A stretch of DNA of 43,883 nt from assembly GCA_905207485.1 (NCBI GenBank), contig CAJLLL010000008.1, positions 1 through 43,883 of the forward strand, read 5' to 3'. This DNA comes from an uncultured Phascolarctobacterium sp. Lineage in GTDB: Bacteria; Bacillota; Negativicutes; Acidaminococcales; Acidaminococcaceae. Under the pieces are notes generated by a model, which had not been told where the DNA came from, made no database searches, and was given only the letters and a program-made list of their open reading frames with translations. Every line of letters starts with the position of its first letter. Within the stretch, counting starts at the first letter, position 1. This document shows, one piece after another, positions 15,084-24,531 of the stretch. The translations under genes were made by a program, and so were the position numbers.

Positions 15084-18000
15084 TTAAAACAAATCTATCT
15101 GGTCATTTTCAGGCAAATCTTTTAAAGTACCATATTCTGCCAATTTTTCAATAACAGATTTCGATACTTTGGAACGCACACGCAAATCTTCTTGCGAAAT
15201 GAACGGCACGCCGCTTTTACGCGCTTCATCTATGCTAAGTGCTGCGCTCGCACCGATACCGCTTAAAGCACCAAGCGGTATGCGCACGCCTTTTTCTGTC
15301 GGTAAAAAGCGTGTAGCATGCGATTTATACAAATCAATAGGTTCAAATTCAAAACCACGTTCCATCATTTCCACTGCAAGTTCCAAATACGTTACCGTAT
15401 CCTTATCACGCGAGTTTGCTTTACCGCCCTGCGCATAAACATCTTTAATAAACTGTTTCATGTATTCCTTGCCCTTGGCAATATAAGTTGCATCAAATTC
15501 AGGCGCGCGCACGCTGAAATATGCAGCGTAAAATTCTTTCGGATAATGTACTTTGCAATAAGCAATGCGGTAAGCCATTAAAACATAAGCAATAGCATGA
15601 GCTTTCGGGAACAGGTATTTAACCGTTTCGCACGATTTTTTAAACCATTCCGGAACGCCTGCTTCCTTCATAGCTTCCAGCATTTTGGGTTCCAAACCGT
15701 TTTTGGCAGCTTTACCCTTACGCACATATTCCATAGTTTTAAATGCCAGGCTTGGTTCTACGCCCATAGCTATAAGGTTATTCATAACGTCGTCGCGCGT
15801 AGCGATGGTATCCTCAGGCGGCTTGCCTTCTTTAATCAAATCCTGCGCATTATTCAGCCATACGTCCGTACCGTGCGAATAACCGGACACGCGCACTATC
15901 TGACCAAAATTTTTCGGCTGTACATCCTCTACCATCTGGCGTACAAAGCGTGTGCCAAATTCCGGTATGCCGTAAGTGCCGACAGTGCTGTTAATCTGTT
16001 CCGGTGTTACGCCAAGCGCTTCAGTATTGCGGAAGATGGACATTGTAGCTTCATCGCCGATAGGAATTTTAGTAGGCTTGATATGCGTAAATTCTTCCAG
16101 AAGTTTGATAACAGTCGGGTCATCGTGTCCCAGTATATCCAGCTTAACAAGCCTGTCATTAATGGAGTGATAATCGAAGTGGGTTGTTACGGTTGTGCTA
16201 TCGCGTTCATCCGCCGGATGGTTCATCGGCGTAATATAGTGAATATCCATATTACGCGGCACAACCATAATGCCGCCCGGGTGCTGTCCAGTTGTACGTT
16301 TCAGCCCGGCAATGCCGTCAACCAAACCTGCCATATAGGCTGGATGCTTGGTTAAGCCTTTTTCTTCATAATATTTTTTTACATAGCCAAAGGCTGTTTT
16401 GCTTGCCACGGTTGAGATTGTACCGGCACGGCAAACATTATCACGCCCGAACAATTCTTCGGTGTATTTATGCGCCACCGGTTGATATTCACCGGAAAAA
16501 TTAAGGTCGATATCAGGTACTTTATCGCCATGGAAGCCGAGGAATACGGCAAACGGAATGTTGTGACCGTCACGCCACATCGGCGTGCCGCAGTGCGGAC
16601 AGTTTTTCTCAGGCAGGTCAAAGCCGGAAGCGTATTCGTTGTTGGTAAAAAATTCGCTGTAACGGCATTTAGGGCAGCGGTAATGCGGCGCCAAAGGGTT
16701 AACTTCGGTAATATCAATCAGCGTTGCAACAAGCGATGACCCTACCGAACCCCTGGAACCTACCAGATAGCCGTCGTCAAGCGATTTACGTACCAGTTTA
16801 TGGGCAATGTAATACAAAATCGCAAAACCGTTGCTTATGATAGAATGAAGTTCCGTTTTAATACGGTCTTCAACAATTTGCGGAAGTTCGTCGCCATACC
16901 ATTCGTGAGCCTTATCATAAACCATTTTAGGAAGTGCTTCAACCGCGCCCGGTATGGATGGCGAATAAAGCTGGTCACGGTCTGGCACCGGCTTAATTTT
17001 ATCTACCATATCGGCAATTTTATTAGGATTGGTTACGCAAACCTCATAAGCAATGTCTTTGCCGAGATATTCAAATTCCGCCAGCATTTCTTCCGTAGTG
17101 CGGTAATAAAGAGGCGGCTGATTGTCTGCATCACGGTAATTTTGCACGCCCTGCAAAATAGTACGGTATTTGCTGTCTTCAGGATTTAGAAAATGTACGT
17201 CGCATGTAGCAACGGTCATTTTGCCTATTTTTTTGCCGAGGTCATAAATTTTACGGTTATAGGCTTTTAAATCTTCAACAGTACATACGTTTTCACGCAC
17301 TAAATACATATTATTGCCAAGCGGCTGAATTTCCAGATAATCATAAAACGAAGCTATTTTCAGCAAATCTTCTTCGCTTTTTCCCGCTTTAACGGCACGG
17401 TAAAGTTCGCCCGCTTCACAAGCAGAGCCCAAAATCAAGCCGTCACGGTGTTCTTCAATAACAGCGCGCGGCAAAGCCGGACGCGAAGGACGGCTGTTAT
17501 AATATTTTAAATGGCTTAAAGTTACCAGCTTATACAAATTACGCAGACCGGTTTCATTTTTAGCCAAAATAATAATATGGTCTAACTGTGTTTTAGAGCC
17601 TTTTTTCTTCTTAATGCTGTCAGTAGGTTCTATATCTGTACCTTCAACACCGCTATCGCTGATAAGATACCCTTCCATGCCAAAGATAAGTTTTAAATCG
17701 CTGCCTTCGGCGGCATCATAGCAGAACGGAAATGCCTGCACTACGCCGTGGTCAGTAATGGCAAGCGCTTTATGTCCCCATTTAATGGCTTTTTTCACCA
17801 AATCTTCCATTGGCGTTAAAGCATCCATCTTGCTCATTTTGGTATGGCAGTGCAGCTCTACCCTTTTTACTTCGGCATTATCCATGCGATCTTCTTTTTC
17901 TACCAGCATAATGCCTTTAGGTTCAATAACCATTTCGTCAAAAGCAAAACGGTCACGTTTGGCATCACCCATAATGCGCAGATATACGCCGGGCTTGATT

Positions 18001-18770
18001 AAACCTTTAAATTTATGGCATTCTTCAACTGACTGAAAGTACATATTAACAAAAATGCCATTGGTATCATCACTTAAATTAAAGCTGAGCTTAACGCGCC
18101 CTGTGCGCAGTTCACGCTCGTTAAAAGAAGTCAGTACGCCGTCTTTATCGAAGCATTTTACAAACTGCCCCTCAATAATAACGTTGTTTTCTTCTTCCGA
18201 TATTTCATCAATCGGACGCGGCTGGCCCTTGATGTTTTTTCCCCACAGCAAATTGCTGTTATTTTTGCCGCCGCTGCCGCCATTGCCGTACAATATCTCA
18301 TAAGCACGCGCAAATTCCGCATCGGCTTCGCTGCCGCAGCTTCCGTTTTCTTCGTAGTGGTAACTTTCCAAATCATTCTGCGGCGGTTCCTCCGGCAACG
18401 GAATTTCATCCGGTATCGGCTGACCTGTACAGTCAGTTACAATAACTTCCGGCATTTCCGGAGGTTCCGGCGGCAATGGTATTTCTTCTTTTTGGTTATT
18501 ATTTATATCTGCATTGCAGCATTTAAGCAGTACGCCGCCCTGTAAAGAAAAAGCAGCGGCAAGACGTTCTGCCACTGCTAAAGTAAGCCTTTCTTCAACC
18601 GGAGCAGCAGCCTTATATTCAATTACCCATGCGGATTGTTCAACATCCAGCAATATTTTCTGCGGACGTATCAGGCGGGTATGCAAAAGGTCTGACTCCG
18701 AAAAGGACAATCCGGCTAAAAATTCAAAAAACTTTGCTGTATCGGGGATAATGCAATATTTAGCCTTCAT
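15084..18770 (-). CDS. polC: DNA polymerase III PolC-type alpha subunit, without the exonuclease insert
   Basis: Replicative DNA polymerase of Firmicutes. 1228 aa, about 200 shorter than Bacillus PolC. Order: N-terminal domain (1-90), a Pro/Glu-rich linker (about 95-135), OB domain (about 196-290), PHP domain (ELHCHTKMSKMDA from 305; ITDHGVVQ near 338). Next come zinc cysteines (CPKC...CPHC), the SRGSVGSSLVA motif, catalytic DIDLNFSGEYQ, and a C-terminal DLPENDQIDLF resembling a beta-clamp-binding tail. The 3'-5' exonuclease that normally interrupts PHP after GMEGYL is missing: no DxE (FDVETTG-type) motif exists and about 20 lysine-rich residues take its place (371-396). ATG start after AAAGGTAAAGG. 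Last gene of the operon, 21 bp after mgtC. Confidence 0.96.
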   Translation of the reverse strand: MKAKYCIIPDTAKFFEFLAGLSFSESDLLHTRLIRPQKILLDVEQSAWVIEYKAAAPVEERLTLAVAERLAAAFSLQGGVLLKCCNADINNNQKEEIPLPPEPPEMPEVIVTDCTGQPIPDEIPLPEEPPQNDLESYHYEENGSCGSEADAEFARAYEILYGNGGSGGKNNSNLLWGKNIKGQPRPIDEISEEENNVIIEGQFVKCFDKDGVLTSFNERELRTGRVKLSFNLSDDTNGIFVNMYFQSVEECHKFKGLIKPGVYLRIMGDAKRDRFAFDEMVIEPKGIMLVEKEDRMDNAEVKRVELHCHTKMSKMDALTPMEDLVKKAIKWGHKALAITDHGVVQAFPFCYDAAEGSDLKLIFGMEGYLISDSGVEGTDIEPTDSIKKKKGSKTQLDHIIILAKNETGLRNLYKLVTLSHLKYYNSRPSRPALPRAVIEEHRDGLILGSACEAGELYRAVKAGKSEEDLLKIASFYDYLEIQPLGNNMYLVRENVCTVEDLKAYNRKIYDLGKKIGKMTVATCDVHFLNPEDSKYRTILQGVQNYRDADNQPPLYYRTTEEMLAEFEYLGKDIAYEVCVTNPNKIADMVDKIKPVPDRDQLYSPSIPGAVEALPKMVYDKAHEWYGDELPQIVEDRIKTELHSIISNGFAILYYIAHKLVRKSLDDGYLVGSRGSVGSSLVATLIDITEVNPLAPHYRCPKCRYSEFFTNNEYASGFDLPEKNCPHCGTPMWRDGHNIPFAVFLGFHGDKVPDIDLNFSGEYQPVAHKYTEELFGRDNVCRAGTISTVASKTAFGYVKKYYEEKGLTKHPAYMAGLVDGIAGLKRTTGQHPGGIMVVPRNMDIHYITPMNHPADERDSTTVTTHFDYHSINDRLVKLDILGHDDPTVIKLLEEFTHIKPTKIPIGDEATMSIFRNTEALGVTPEQINSTVGTYGIPEFGTRFVRQMVEDVQPKNFGQIVRVSGYSHGTDVWLNNAQDLIKEGKPPEDTIATRDDVMNNLIAMGVEPSLAFKTMEYVRKGKAAKNGLEPKMLEAMKEAGVPEWFKKSCETVKYLFPKAHAIAYVLMAYRIAYCKVHYPKEFYAAYFSVRAPEFDATYIAKGKEYMKQFIKDVYAQGGKANSRDKDTVTYLELAVEMMERGFEFEPIDLYKSHATRFLPTEKGVRIPLGALSGIGASAALSIDEARKSGVPFISQEDLRVRSKVSKSVIEKLAEYGTLKDLPENDQIDLF

Positions 18771-18791
18771 TACCTTTACCTTTCATAAAAA

Positions 18792-19499
18792 CTAACTTAA
18801 ATTTTCTAATGTAATTATGCCCGAAATGCTTTGCAAACCGCGGGCAACTCCTTCCCTATCGGTATCTTTGCCAAGTTTCAGGTAAAGTTCAAGCACAACT
18901 TCATTTTTTTGTGCATTATTTTTTACATTAAGCGTTTTAACCTTAATATCATTTTCTGCCAGGTATGACGTTATATTTGTAATAATACCCGGCTCATTTT
19001 TGGCAACAATGCGTATATAACGCCGTCCGTTGCTGCTGGCAACGCCGAAGCGTTTTTCCCATTTTCGGAAAGACACCAGCGTTATGAGCATAATTGCGGT
19101 TGACACTATGCTAAGGACATACATTCCTGCGCCTGCCGCAAGGCCTATTGCCGATACCATCCACAAGCTGGCAGCGGTAGTTAAACCGCGCACTGTAACG
19201 CCTTCGTGCATAATGGTGCCTGCACCTAAAAAGCCAATGCCGCTGACAACCTGCGCAGCAATACGTGCCGAATCCCTGTTGTTGGCATTGCTGATGCCGC
19301 TGACATAAGTATCGTCAAACCCATACATTGATACCAGCATAATAAGCGCTGAACCTACGCAAACCAGTATATGCGTTCTGAACCCGGCAGGGCGGTCGCC
19401 GCTGCCGCGTTCTATGCCTACTGCCCCGCCTAAAATGGTTGCTACAAAAAGGCGCAGCATCATGTCCCAGTTATGTGGATTAAATACAAAGTGTTCCAT
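18792..19499 (-). CDS. MgtC/SapB family membrane protein
   Basis: 235 aa from the ATG at 19499, which has GGAGGTG six bases upstream; an earlier in-frame TTG overlaps that site and is less likely. The N-terminal half has four to five hydrophobic helices with the family signature GGAVGIERGSGDRPAGFRTH (about 26-45). The C-terminal portion (about 155-235) is a soluble ACT-like domain. MgtC-type proteins affect magnesium and phosphate homeostasis and virulence in some bacteria. Members here with an ACT-like tail are of unknown ligand. It sits between proS and polC, an insertion relative to the usual proS-polC adjacency. Confidence 0.88.
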   Translation of the reverse strand: MEHFVFNPHNWDMMLRLFVATILGGAVGIERGSGDRPAGFRTHILVCVGSALIMLVSMYGFDDTYVSGISNANNRDSARIAAQVVSGIGFLGAGTIMHEGVTVRGLTTAASLWMVSAIGLAAGAGMYVLSIVSTAIMLITLVSFRKWEKRFGVASSNGRRYIRIVAKNEPGIITNITSYLAENDIKVKTLNVKNNAQKNEVVLELYLKLGKDTDREGVARGLQSISGIITLENLS

Positions 19500-19519
19500 A
19501 AGAAACACCTCCAAAAATT

Positions 19520-21247
19520 TTACCCGTTAACAGCCAGCTCCGCCAAAATATTTTTAACGCCATCTACATAATCGCCGTCCAAAGGCAGATATCTGATTTC
19601 GCCGTTTTTGCGGATTTTAACTTCCAACTGGCCATTTGCCAAAGTTTTCGGCCCAACTACTACCCTTACAGGATAGCCTATCAAATCGGCATCTTTAAAT
19701 TTAACGCCGGGGCGTTCGTTACGGTCGTCAATAACAGTTTCCACGCCGGCTTTTTTAAGTTCTTCGTAAATAGCTTCTGCTTTTTCCCAAGATTCCTTAT
19801 CTTTGGCATTCATCGGCACTACCAAAACTTCGTACGGTGCAATGGCTACAGGCCAGATAATACCGTTTTCGTCATGGTTCTGTTCAATAGCTGCAGCCAT
19901 GGTGCGGCTAACGCCGATACCGTAGCAGCCCATAACCATCGGGCGTTCTTTACCTTCTTCATCAAGGAAAGTTGCGTGCAGCGCTTCGCTGTATTTGGTG
20001 AACAGTTTAAATACCTGGCCAACTTCAATGCCGCGTGCTTTTACAACCGGCGCGCCGCAATGCGGGCAGGGGTCGCCTTCCTGAATCATGCGGATATCGG
20101 CAACATAAGTTGCATTGAAATCACGTTTAGGTTCAACATTAACAAAATGGTAGCCTTCTTCGTTAGCACCGCAGCAAACATTATGCATATTCATAACAGT
20201 GCTGTCCACCACAACAATAGCTTTTTCAAGGTCAATGCCGATAGGCCCCATATAACCGCCAACCGTGCCTGCTGCTGCAAGCTGTTCTTCGCTTGCCATT
20301 TCCAGGCTGTCTTCCAAAACGCCGCAGGTATTAACAATTTTAATTTCGTTTACTTCGTGGTCGCCACGTACAAAGCATAAAATAAGCCCTTTGTTGCTGT
20401 TGTAAGCAACAGCTTTAACGGAATGGTCAACCGGCAGTTTTAAGTATTCGCATACATCGGCAATGGTTTTGCAGTCAGGAGTTACAACTTTTTCCTTTTC
20501 CTTAATCTCTTCATCAGCAGCTTCAATAGGTTTCAGTTCTGCTTTTTCAACATTAGCAGCATAATCGCATTTGCTGCAGAAAACAATTTCGTTTTCGCCG
20601 CTGCCGGCAATAACCGTAAATTCGTGAGAACCGCTGCCGCCGATAGCGCCGGAATCGGCTTCAACAGGACGGAAGTTTAAGCCGCAGCGTGTAAATACTT
20701 TGTTATATGCGTCATACATTTTCTGATAGGAAACATCAAGCCCTGCCTCATCCTTATCGAACGAATAAGCATCTTTCATAATGAATTCACGGCCGCGCAA
20801 AAGACCGAAGCGAGGTCTTTTTTCATCGCGGTATTTATTCTGAATCTGATAAACATTTAAAGGAAGCTGTCTGTAAGAACGCACATCCTGACGGATTAAG
20901 GTAGTTACCATTTCTTCGTGCGTTGGGCCAAGACTGAAAGGTCTGTCATGTCTGTCTTTCAGTTTAAACATTTCCTGACCGTAAACATCCCAGCGGCCAC
21001 TTTCCTGCCAGATTTCCGCAGGCTGTACAATAGGCATTAAAAGTTCCTGCGCACCTGCTGCATCCATTTCTTCGCGGACAATATTTTCTATTTTTTTCAG
21101 TACGCGCCATGCCAAAGGCAGATAGCTGTAAATACCTCCGGCAGCTTTGCGTATAAAACCTGCGCGCAGCATCAGCTGATGGCTGATAACCTCTGCTTCG
21201 GCAGGAACTTCCCTTAAAGTGGGAGCGTACATTTGGGATACTTTCAT
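19520..21247 (-). CDS. proS: Prolyl-tRNA synthetase
   Basis: Class II aminoacyl-tRNA synthetase charging tRNAPro. 575 aa, the bacterial form with an editing (INS) domain inserted between motifs 2 and 3 (about 225-400). Seen: motif 1 region, YRDEKRPRFGLLRGREFIMKDAYSFD (motif 2, about 141-166), GSHEFTV, and motif 3 MGCYGIGVSRTMAAAIEQ (about 435-452), then the anticodon-binding domain. ATG shares one base with the ispG stop (TAATG), a coupled junction; GGAAAGGAAG lies upstream. Confidence 0.97.
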   Translation of the reverse strand: MKVSQMYAPTLREVPAEAEVISHQLMLRAGFIRKAAGGIYSYLPLAWRVLKKIENIVREEMDAAGAQELLMPIVQPAEIWQESGRWDVYGQEMFKLKDRHDRPFSLGPTHEEMVTTLIRQDVRSYRQLPLNVYQIQNKYRDEKRPRFGLLRGREFIMKDAYSFDKDEAGLDVSYQKMYDAYNKVFTRCGLNFRPVEADSGAIGGSGSHEFTVIAGSGENEIVFCSKCDYAANVEKAELKPIEAADEEIKEKEKVVTPDCKTIADVCEYLKLPVDHSVKAVAYNSNKGLILCFVRGDHEVNEIKIVNTCGVLEDSLEMASEEQLAAAGTVGGYMGPIGIDLEKAIVVVDSTVMNMHNVCCGANEEGYHFVNVEPKRDFNATYVADIRMIQEGDPCPHCGAPVVKARGIEVGQVFKLFTKYSEALHATFLDEEGKERPMVMGCYGIGVSRTMAAAIEQNHDENGIIWPVAIAPYEVLVVPMNAKDKESWEKAEAIYEELKKAGVETVIDDRNERPGVKFKDADLIGYPVRVVVGPKTLANGQLEVKIRKNGEIRYLPLDGDYVDGVKNILAELAVNG

Positions 21248-22317
21248 TATTTATTCTTCCTTTCCATCAATATTTTATCAATTTCTTTAAACAGTTCATC
21301 AACAATTTCATCTTCACGCACTTTGCGCAAAATTTCGCCTTTGCGGAACAAAAGCCCTTCGCCGATGCCGCCTGCAATGCCTACATCGGCTTCACGCGCT
21401 TCGCCGGGGCCGTTGACAACGCAGCCCATTACCGCCACGGTTATCGGCTCTGTGATATTTACCAGTTTCTGTTCTACCGTAAGCGCCAGTTTTTCAAGAT
21501 TAATTCTTGTTCTGCCGCAGGTTGGGCACGAAATAAGCGTAGGCCCATATTCACGCAGCCCAAGCGCTTTTAAAATAGCAAAGCCTGTTTTTACTTCTTC
21601 TACCGGGTTGCCGGTAAGCGATACCCTTATTGTATCGCCAATGCCTTCGGCAAGCAATGTGCCAATGCCTACCGCTGATTTAATAATGCCGGAATTAATG
21701 GTGCCTGCTTCCGTAATGCCTACATGCAGCGGATAATCACACTGCGAAGCCAGCAAACGGTAAGCGGCTATTGTTAAAGGCACATCGTGTGCTTTAAGCG
21801 AAATTTTTATATTGCGGTAATCCATGCTTTCTAAAATACGGATATGCCGCCAGGCAGCTTCTACCAATGCCTCCGGTGTCGGATGCCCATATTTTTCAAG
21901 CAAATCTTTAGGAAGCGAACCGGCATTCACGCCAATACGGATAGGTATATTATGCGGTTTAACTGCTTCCACAACAGCACGGACTTTATCATCGCCGCCG
22001 ATATTGCCGGGATTAAGACGCAGCCCGCTTACTCCTGCCTCTACTGCTGCCAGCGCCAGTTTATAATCAAAATGAATATCGGCTATGACAGGTATCGGGC
22101 TAAGTTTTACAATTTTCTTCAATGCCTCTGCTGCAGCCATATCAGGCACAGCACAGCGCACAATATCGCAGCCGGCAGCCGCCAGTTCATTTATCTGCGC
22201 CAGTGTCGCTTCTGCGTCATCAGTCCTAGTATTAGTCATAGATTGCACAGCAACCGGTGCACCGCCGCCAATTTTTACATTGCCTAACTGAATTTGCCTT
22301 GTTTTCCTGCGTTCCAT
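21247..22317 (-). CDS. ispG: 4-hydroxy-3-methylbut-2-en-1-yl diphosphate synthase (flavodoxin/ferredoxin-dependent)
   Basis: Penultimate enzyme of the MEP isoprenoid pathway, converting MEcPP to HMBPP with two electrons from ferredoxin or flavodoxin. 356 aa, the short bacterial form. N-terminal TIM barrel with VAVQSMTNT (about 21-29). The C-terminal Fe-S domain carries SCPTCGRTRINL (about 261-272) and GCVVNGPGEA (about 297-306), supplying the three cysteine ligands of the [4Fe-4S] cluster. ATG start with GAGGTGG upstream, following rseP. dxr of the same pathway lies two genes upstream and a ferredoxin gene is in the same operon. Confidence 0.97.
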   Translation of the reverse strand: MERRKTRQIQLGNVKIGGGAPVAVQSMTNTRTDDAEATLAQINELAAAGCDIVRCAVPDMAAAEALKKIVKLSPIPVIADIHFDYKLALAAVEAGVSGLRLNPGNIGGDDKVRAVVEAVKPHNIPIRIGVNAGSLPKDLLEKYGHPTPEALVEAAWRHIRILESMDYRNIKISLKAHDVPLTIAAYRLLASQCDYPLHVGITEAGTINSGIIKSAVGIGTLLAEGIGDTIRVSLTGNPVEEVKTGFAILKALGLREYGPTLISCPTCGRTRINLEKLALTVEQKLVNITEPITVAVMGCVVNGPGEAREADVGIAGGIGEGLLFRKGEILRKVREDEIVDELFKEIDKILMERKNK

Positions 22318-22329
22318 CAGGCCACCTCT

Positions 22330-23346
22330 TTATCTGGATATATCGCTGAACACAGCCCAAATAGTAAGGGTTAATATCATTGCCACACCGATGCTCTGAA
22401 TCATCGTTGCAGCTTTATCCCCCAACGGTTTACCGCGCAGCGCTTCTAAAATAAGCAGCACAAAATGCCCGCCGTCCAATGCCGGCAGCGGCAAAAGATT
22501 GATAATGCCAAGGTTAATGCTTAAAATTGCCACCAGATTTAAAAGCGGCATCCAGCCGTTTTCAGCTGCTTCACCGGCAATTTTAGCAATGCCGATAGGG
22601 CCTGTCACATCTGCCGGGGCAACACCGGTAACAATTTTATATAAACCGTCAACCATCATCAGCATTATATACTGCGTATATTTAAAACCCATTTGTAAGG
22701 ATTCAAAAATGCCGAAATCTTTATGTTCAAGCTGCGGAGAAATGCCAACAAGCGCTTTGCCGTAGTCCTTATCAAACTGCGGTTTCATGGTAAAATCTTT
22801 TACCACGCCGTTGCGTTCCGCTGTCAGTGTAACCTCATTTTCACCATAACTGTTAAGTTCCGCCGACATTTCATTCCATGTTGCAACTGGCTTACCGCCT
22901 ACTGACAAAATGCGGTCACCTGCCTGCAAGCCAGCTTCAACAGCAGCCCTGCCGGGCATTACACTGCCAAGAACCGGCTTGTCAACAGGTACATCCAGCC
23001 CGTTTGCTGCAAAAATGCCTGTAAACAAAAATACCGGCAAAATAAAATTCATCAGTGCGCCTGCCAAAATAACCAGCATTCTTGCCGGTATGGGCTTAGA
23101 TTTAAACGCACCTTCGTCAGCAGGCTCATCCGGTTCCATGCCTGCAATTTTGTTGTATCCGCCCAAAGGGATAATTCTTAAACTATACAGCGTTTCACCG
23201 TATTTTTTTTGAAAAATGTTCGGGCCGAAGCCGATGGCAAATTCATCGACACGCATACCCGTCATTTTCGCAGTAATAAAGTGCCCAAATTCGTGTACCG
23301 TTACCAATACGCCAAAAACAAATAAGGCAGCTAATAAAGTTGTCAC
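22330..23346 (-). CDS. rseP: Site-2 protease RseP (regulated intramembrane metalloprotease)
   Basis: 338-aa inner-membrane zinc protease that cleaves transmembrane anti-sigma factors and signal peptide remnants. Features: zinc motif HEFGH (about 18-22) in the first transmembrane segment, a single PDZ domain (about 120-195, with PGRAAVEAGLQAGDRILSVGG), and the second catalytic motif NLLPLPALDGGH (about 285-296). GTG start with AGGAGG seven bases upstream. Lies between dxr and ispG, as in most Firmicutes. Confidence 0.95.
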   Translation of the reverse strand: MTTLLAALFVFGVLVTVHEFGHFITAKMTGMRVDEFAIGFGPNIFQKKYGETLYSLRIIPLGGYNKIAGMEPDEPADEGAFKSKPIPARMLVILAGALMNFILPVFLFTGIFAANGLDVPVDKPVLGSVMPGRAAVEAGLQAGDRILSVGGKPVATWNEMSAELNSYGENEVTLTAERNGVVKDFTMKPQFDKDYGKALVGISPQLEHKDFGIFESLQMGFKYTQYIMLMMVDGLYKIVTGVAPADVTGPIGIAKIAGEAAENGWMPLLNLVAILSINLGIINLLPLPALDGGHFVLLILEALRGKPLGDKAATMIQSIGVAMILTLTIWAVFSDISR

Positions 23347-23361
23347 AAATTTCCTCCTGTT

Positions 23362-24513
23362 TTACAGTCTGCTCAAAAATTCCCTTGCCGCCGTTCTTGC
23401 AGCAGCATCAGTATTTTCAATATCTGCCAGCACCGGCTGTAAAATGTTCCGGTGACCGGCAACAACGTGTTCTATCGTTTTAATAATATCTGTATATTTA
23501 ATTTTTCCATCTAAAAATGCGTAAACCGCTTCTTCGTTGGCAGCATTAAAAGCACAAGGCAGCGTTCCCCCCTGCCTGCCGCATTCAACGGCAATTTTAA
23601 GTGCCGGAAAAGCTTCCGTATCAGGCGCTAAAAAAGTAAGCGTGCCTGCTTTTACAAAATCAAGCTGCCCAAAGGCATTTTCATAACGTTCAGGATACGA
23701 AAACGCATACTGTATCGGCAAGCGCATATCCGGCAGCCCCATCTGCGCAATTACAGAACCGTCATTAAATTCTACCATTGAATGCACAATGCTTTGCGGA
23801 TGCACAACGACATCTATTTTATCATATGGCATATCAAACAGCCAGTGTGCTTCAATAACTTCCAGCCCTTTATTGGCAAGAGTAGATGAATCAACGGTTA
23901 TTTTTTTACCCATGCTCCAATTGGGATGCTTAAGGCATTGCTCAAGGGTTACATTTGCCAGTTCTGCTTTGGTTTTACCCAAAAACGGACCGCCGCTTGC
24001 AGTTATAATCAGGCGTTTAACTTCATTCTGCCTGCCACCCTGCAATGATTGGAAAATAGCGCTGTGCTCACTGTCTACCGGCGTCAGGGAAACTCCGTAT
24101 TTTTTCACGGCTTCCATAACAATGCTGCCTGCAGCAACCAAAGTCTCTTTGTTGGCGAGGGCAATATTTTTACCATGTTTAATTGCTTCCAATGTCGGCA
24201 ATAAACCGGCATAACCCACCATTGATGCCAAAACGGTATCAACGCCGTCATAAGTAACAGCTTCAAGCAAACCTTCTTTGCCTGCTAAAATTTTAGTTTT
24301 GCCGCTGTAACGGCTTTTTAACTTCTGTGCTGCTTTTTCATCTGTCAGCACAGCCATATCCGGGCAAAATTGTTCAATCTGTTCTTCAAGCAATGCATCA
24401 TTAACATGAGCAGCCAGAACTTTTATTTTAAGTTTATCAGAATTGGCAGCCGCCACTTCCAAAGTTTGTTTGCCAATAGAGCCGGTACTGCCAAGAACGG
24501 CTATGTTTTTCAT
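23362..24513 (-). CDS. dxr: 1-deoxy-D-xylulose 5-phosphate reductoisomerase
   Basis: Committed step of the MEP pathway: NADPH-dependent rearrangement and reduction of DXP to MEP. 383 aa. N-terminal NADPH site GSTGSIGKQT (about 7-16), metal/substrate residues in PVDSEHSAIFQ (about 145-155), and the GKKITVDSSTLANKGLEVIEA block (about 202-222). Of two close ATGs, the second (24513) is chosen because GGAGG lies seven bases upstream; for the first the spacing is a single base. Confidence 0.97.
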   Translation of the reverse strand: MKNIAVLGSTGSIGKQTLEVAAANSDKLKIKVLAAHVNDALLEEQIEQFCPDMAVLTDEKAAQKLKSRYSGKTKILAGKEGLLEAVTYDGVDTVLASMVGYAGLLPTLEAIKHGKNIALANKETLVAAGSIVMEAVKKYGVSLTPVDSEHSAIFQSLQGGRQNEVKRLIITASGGPFLGKTKAELANVTLEQCLKHPNWSMGKKITVDSSTLANKGLEVIEAHWLFDMPYDKIDVVVHPQSIVHSMVEFNDGSVIAQMGLPDMRLPIQYAFSYPERYENAFGQLDFVKAGTLTFLAPDTEAFPALKIAVECGRQGGTLPCAFNAANEEAVYAFLDGKIKYTDIIKTIEHVVAGHRNILQPVLADIENTDAAARTAAREFLSRL

Positions 24514-24531
24514 TGCCATACCTCCACTGGA

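Noticed and set aside
15597..16355. Open frame of 252 codons on the plus strand opposite polC
   Set aside because: Lies wholly inside polC in antisense, shows no domain and lacks a ribosome-binding site.
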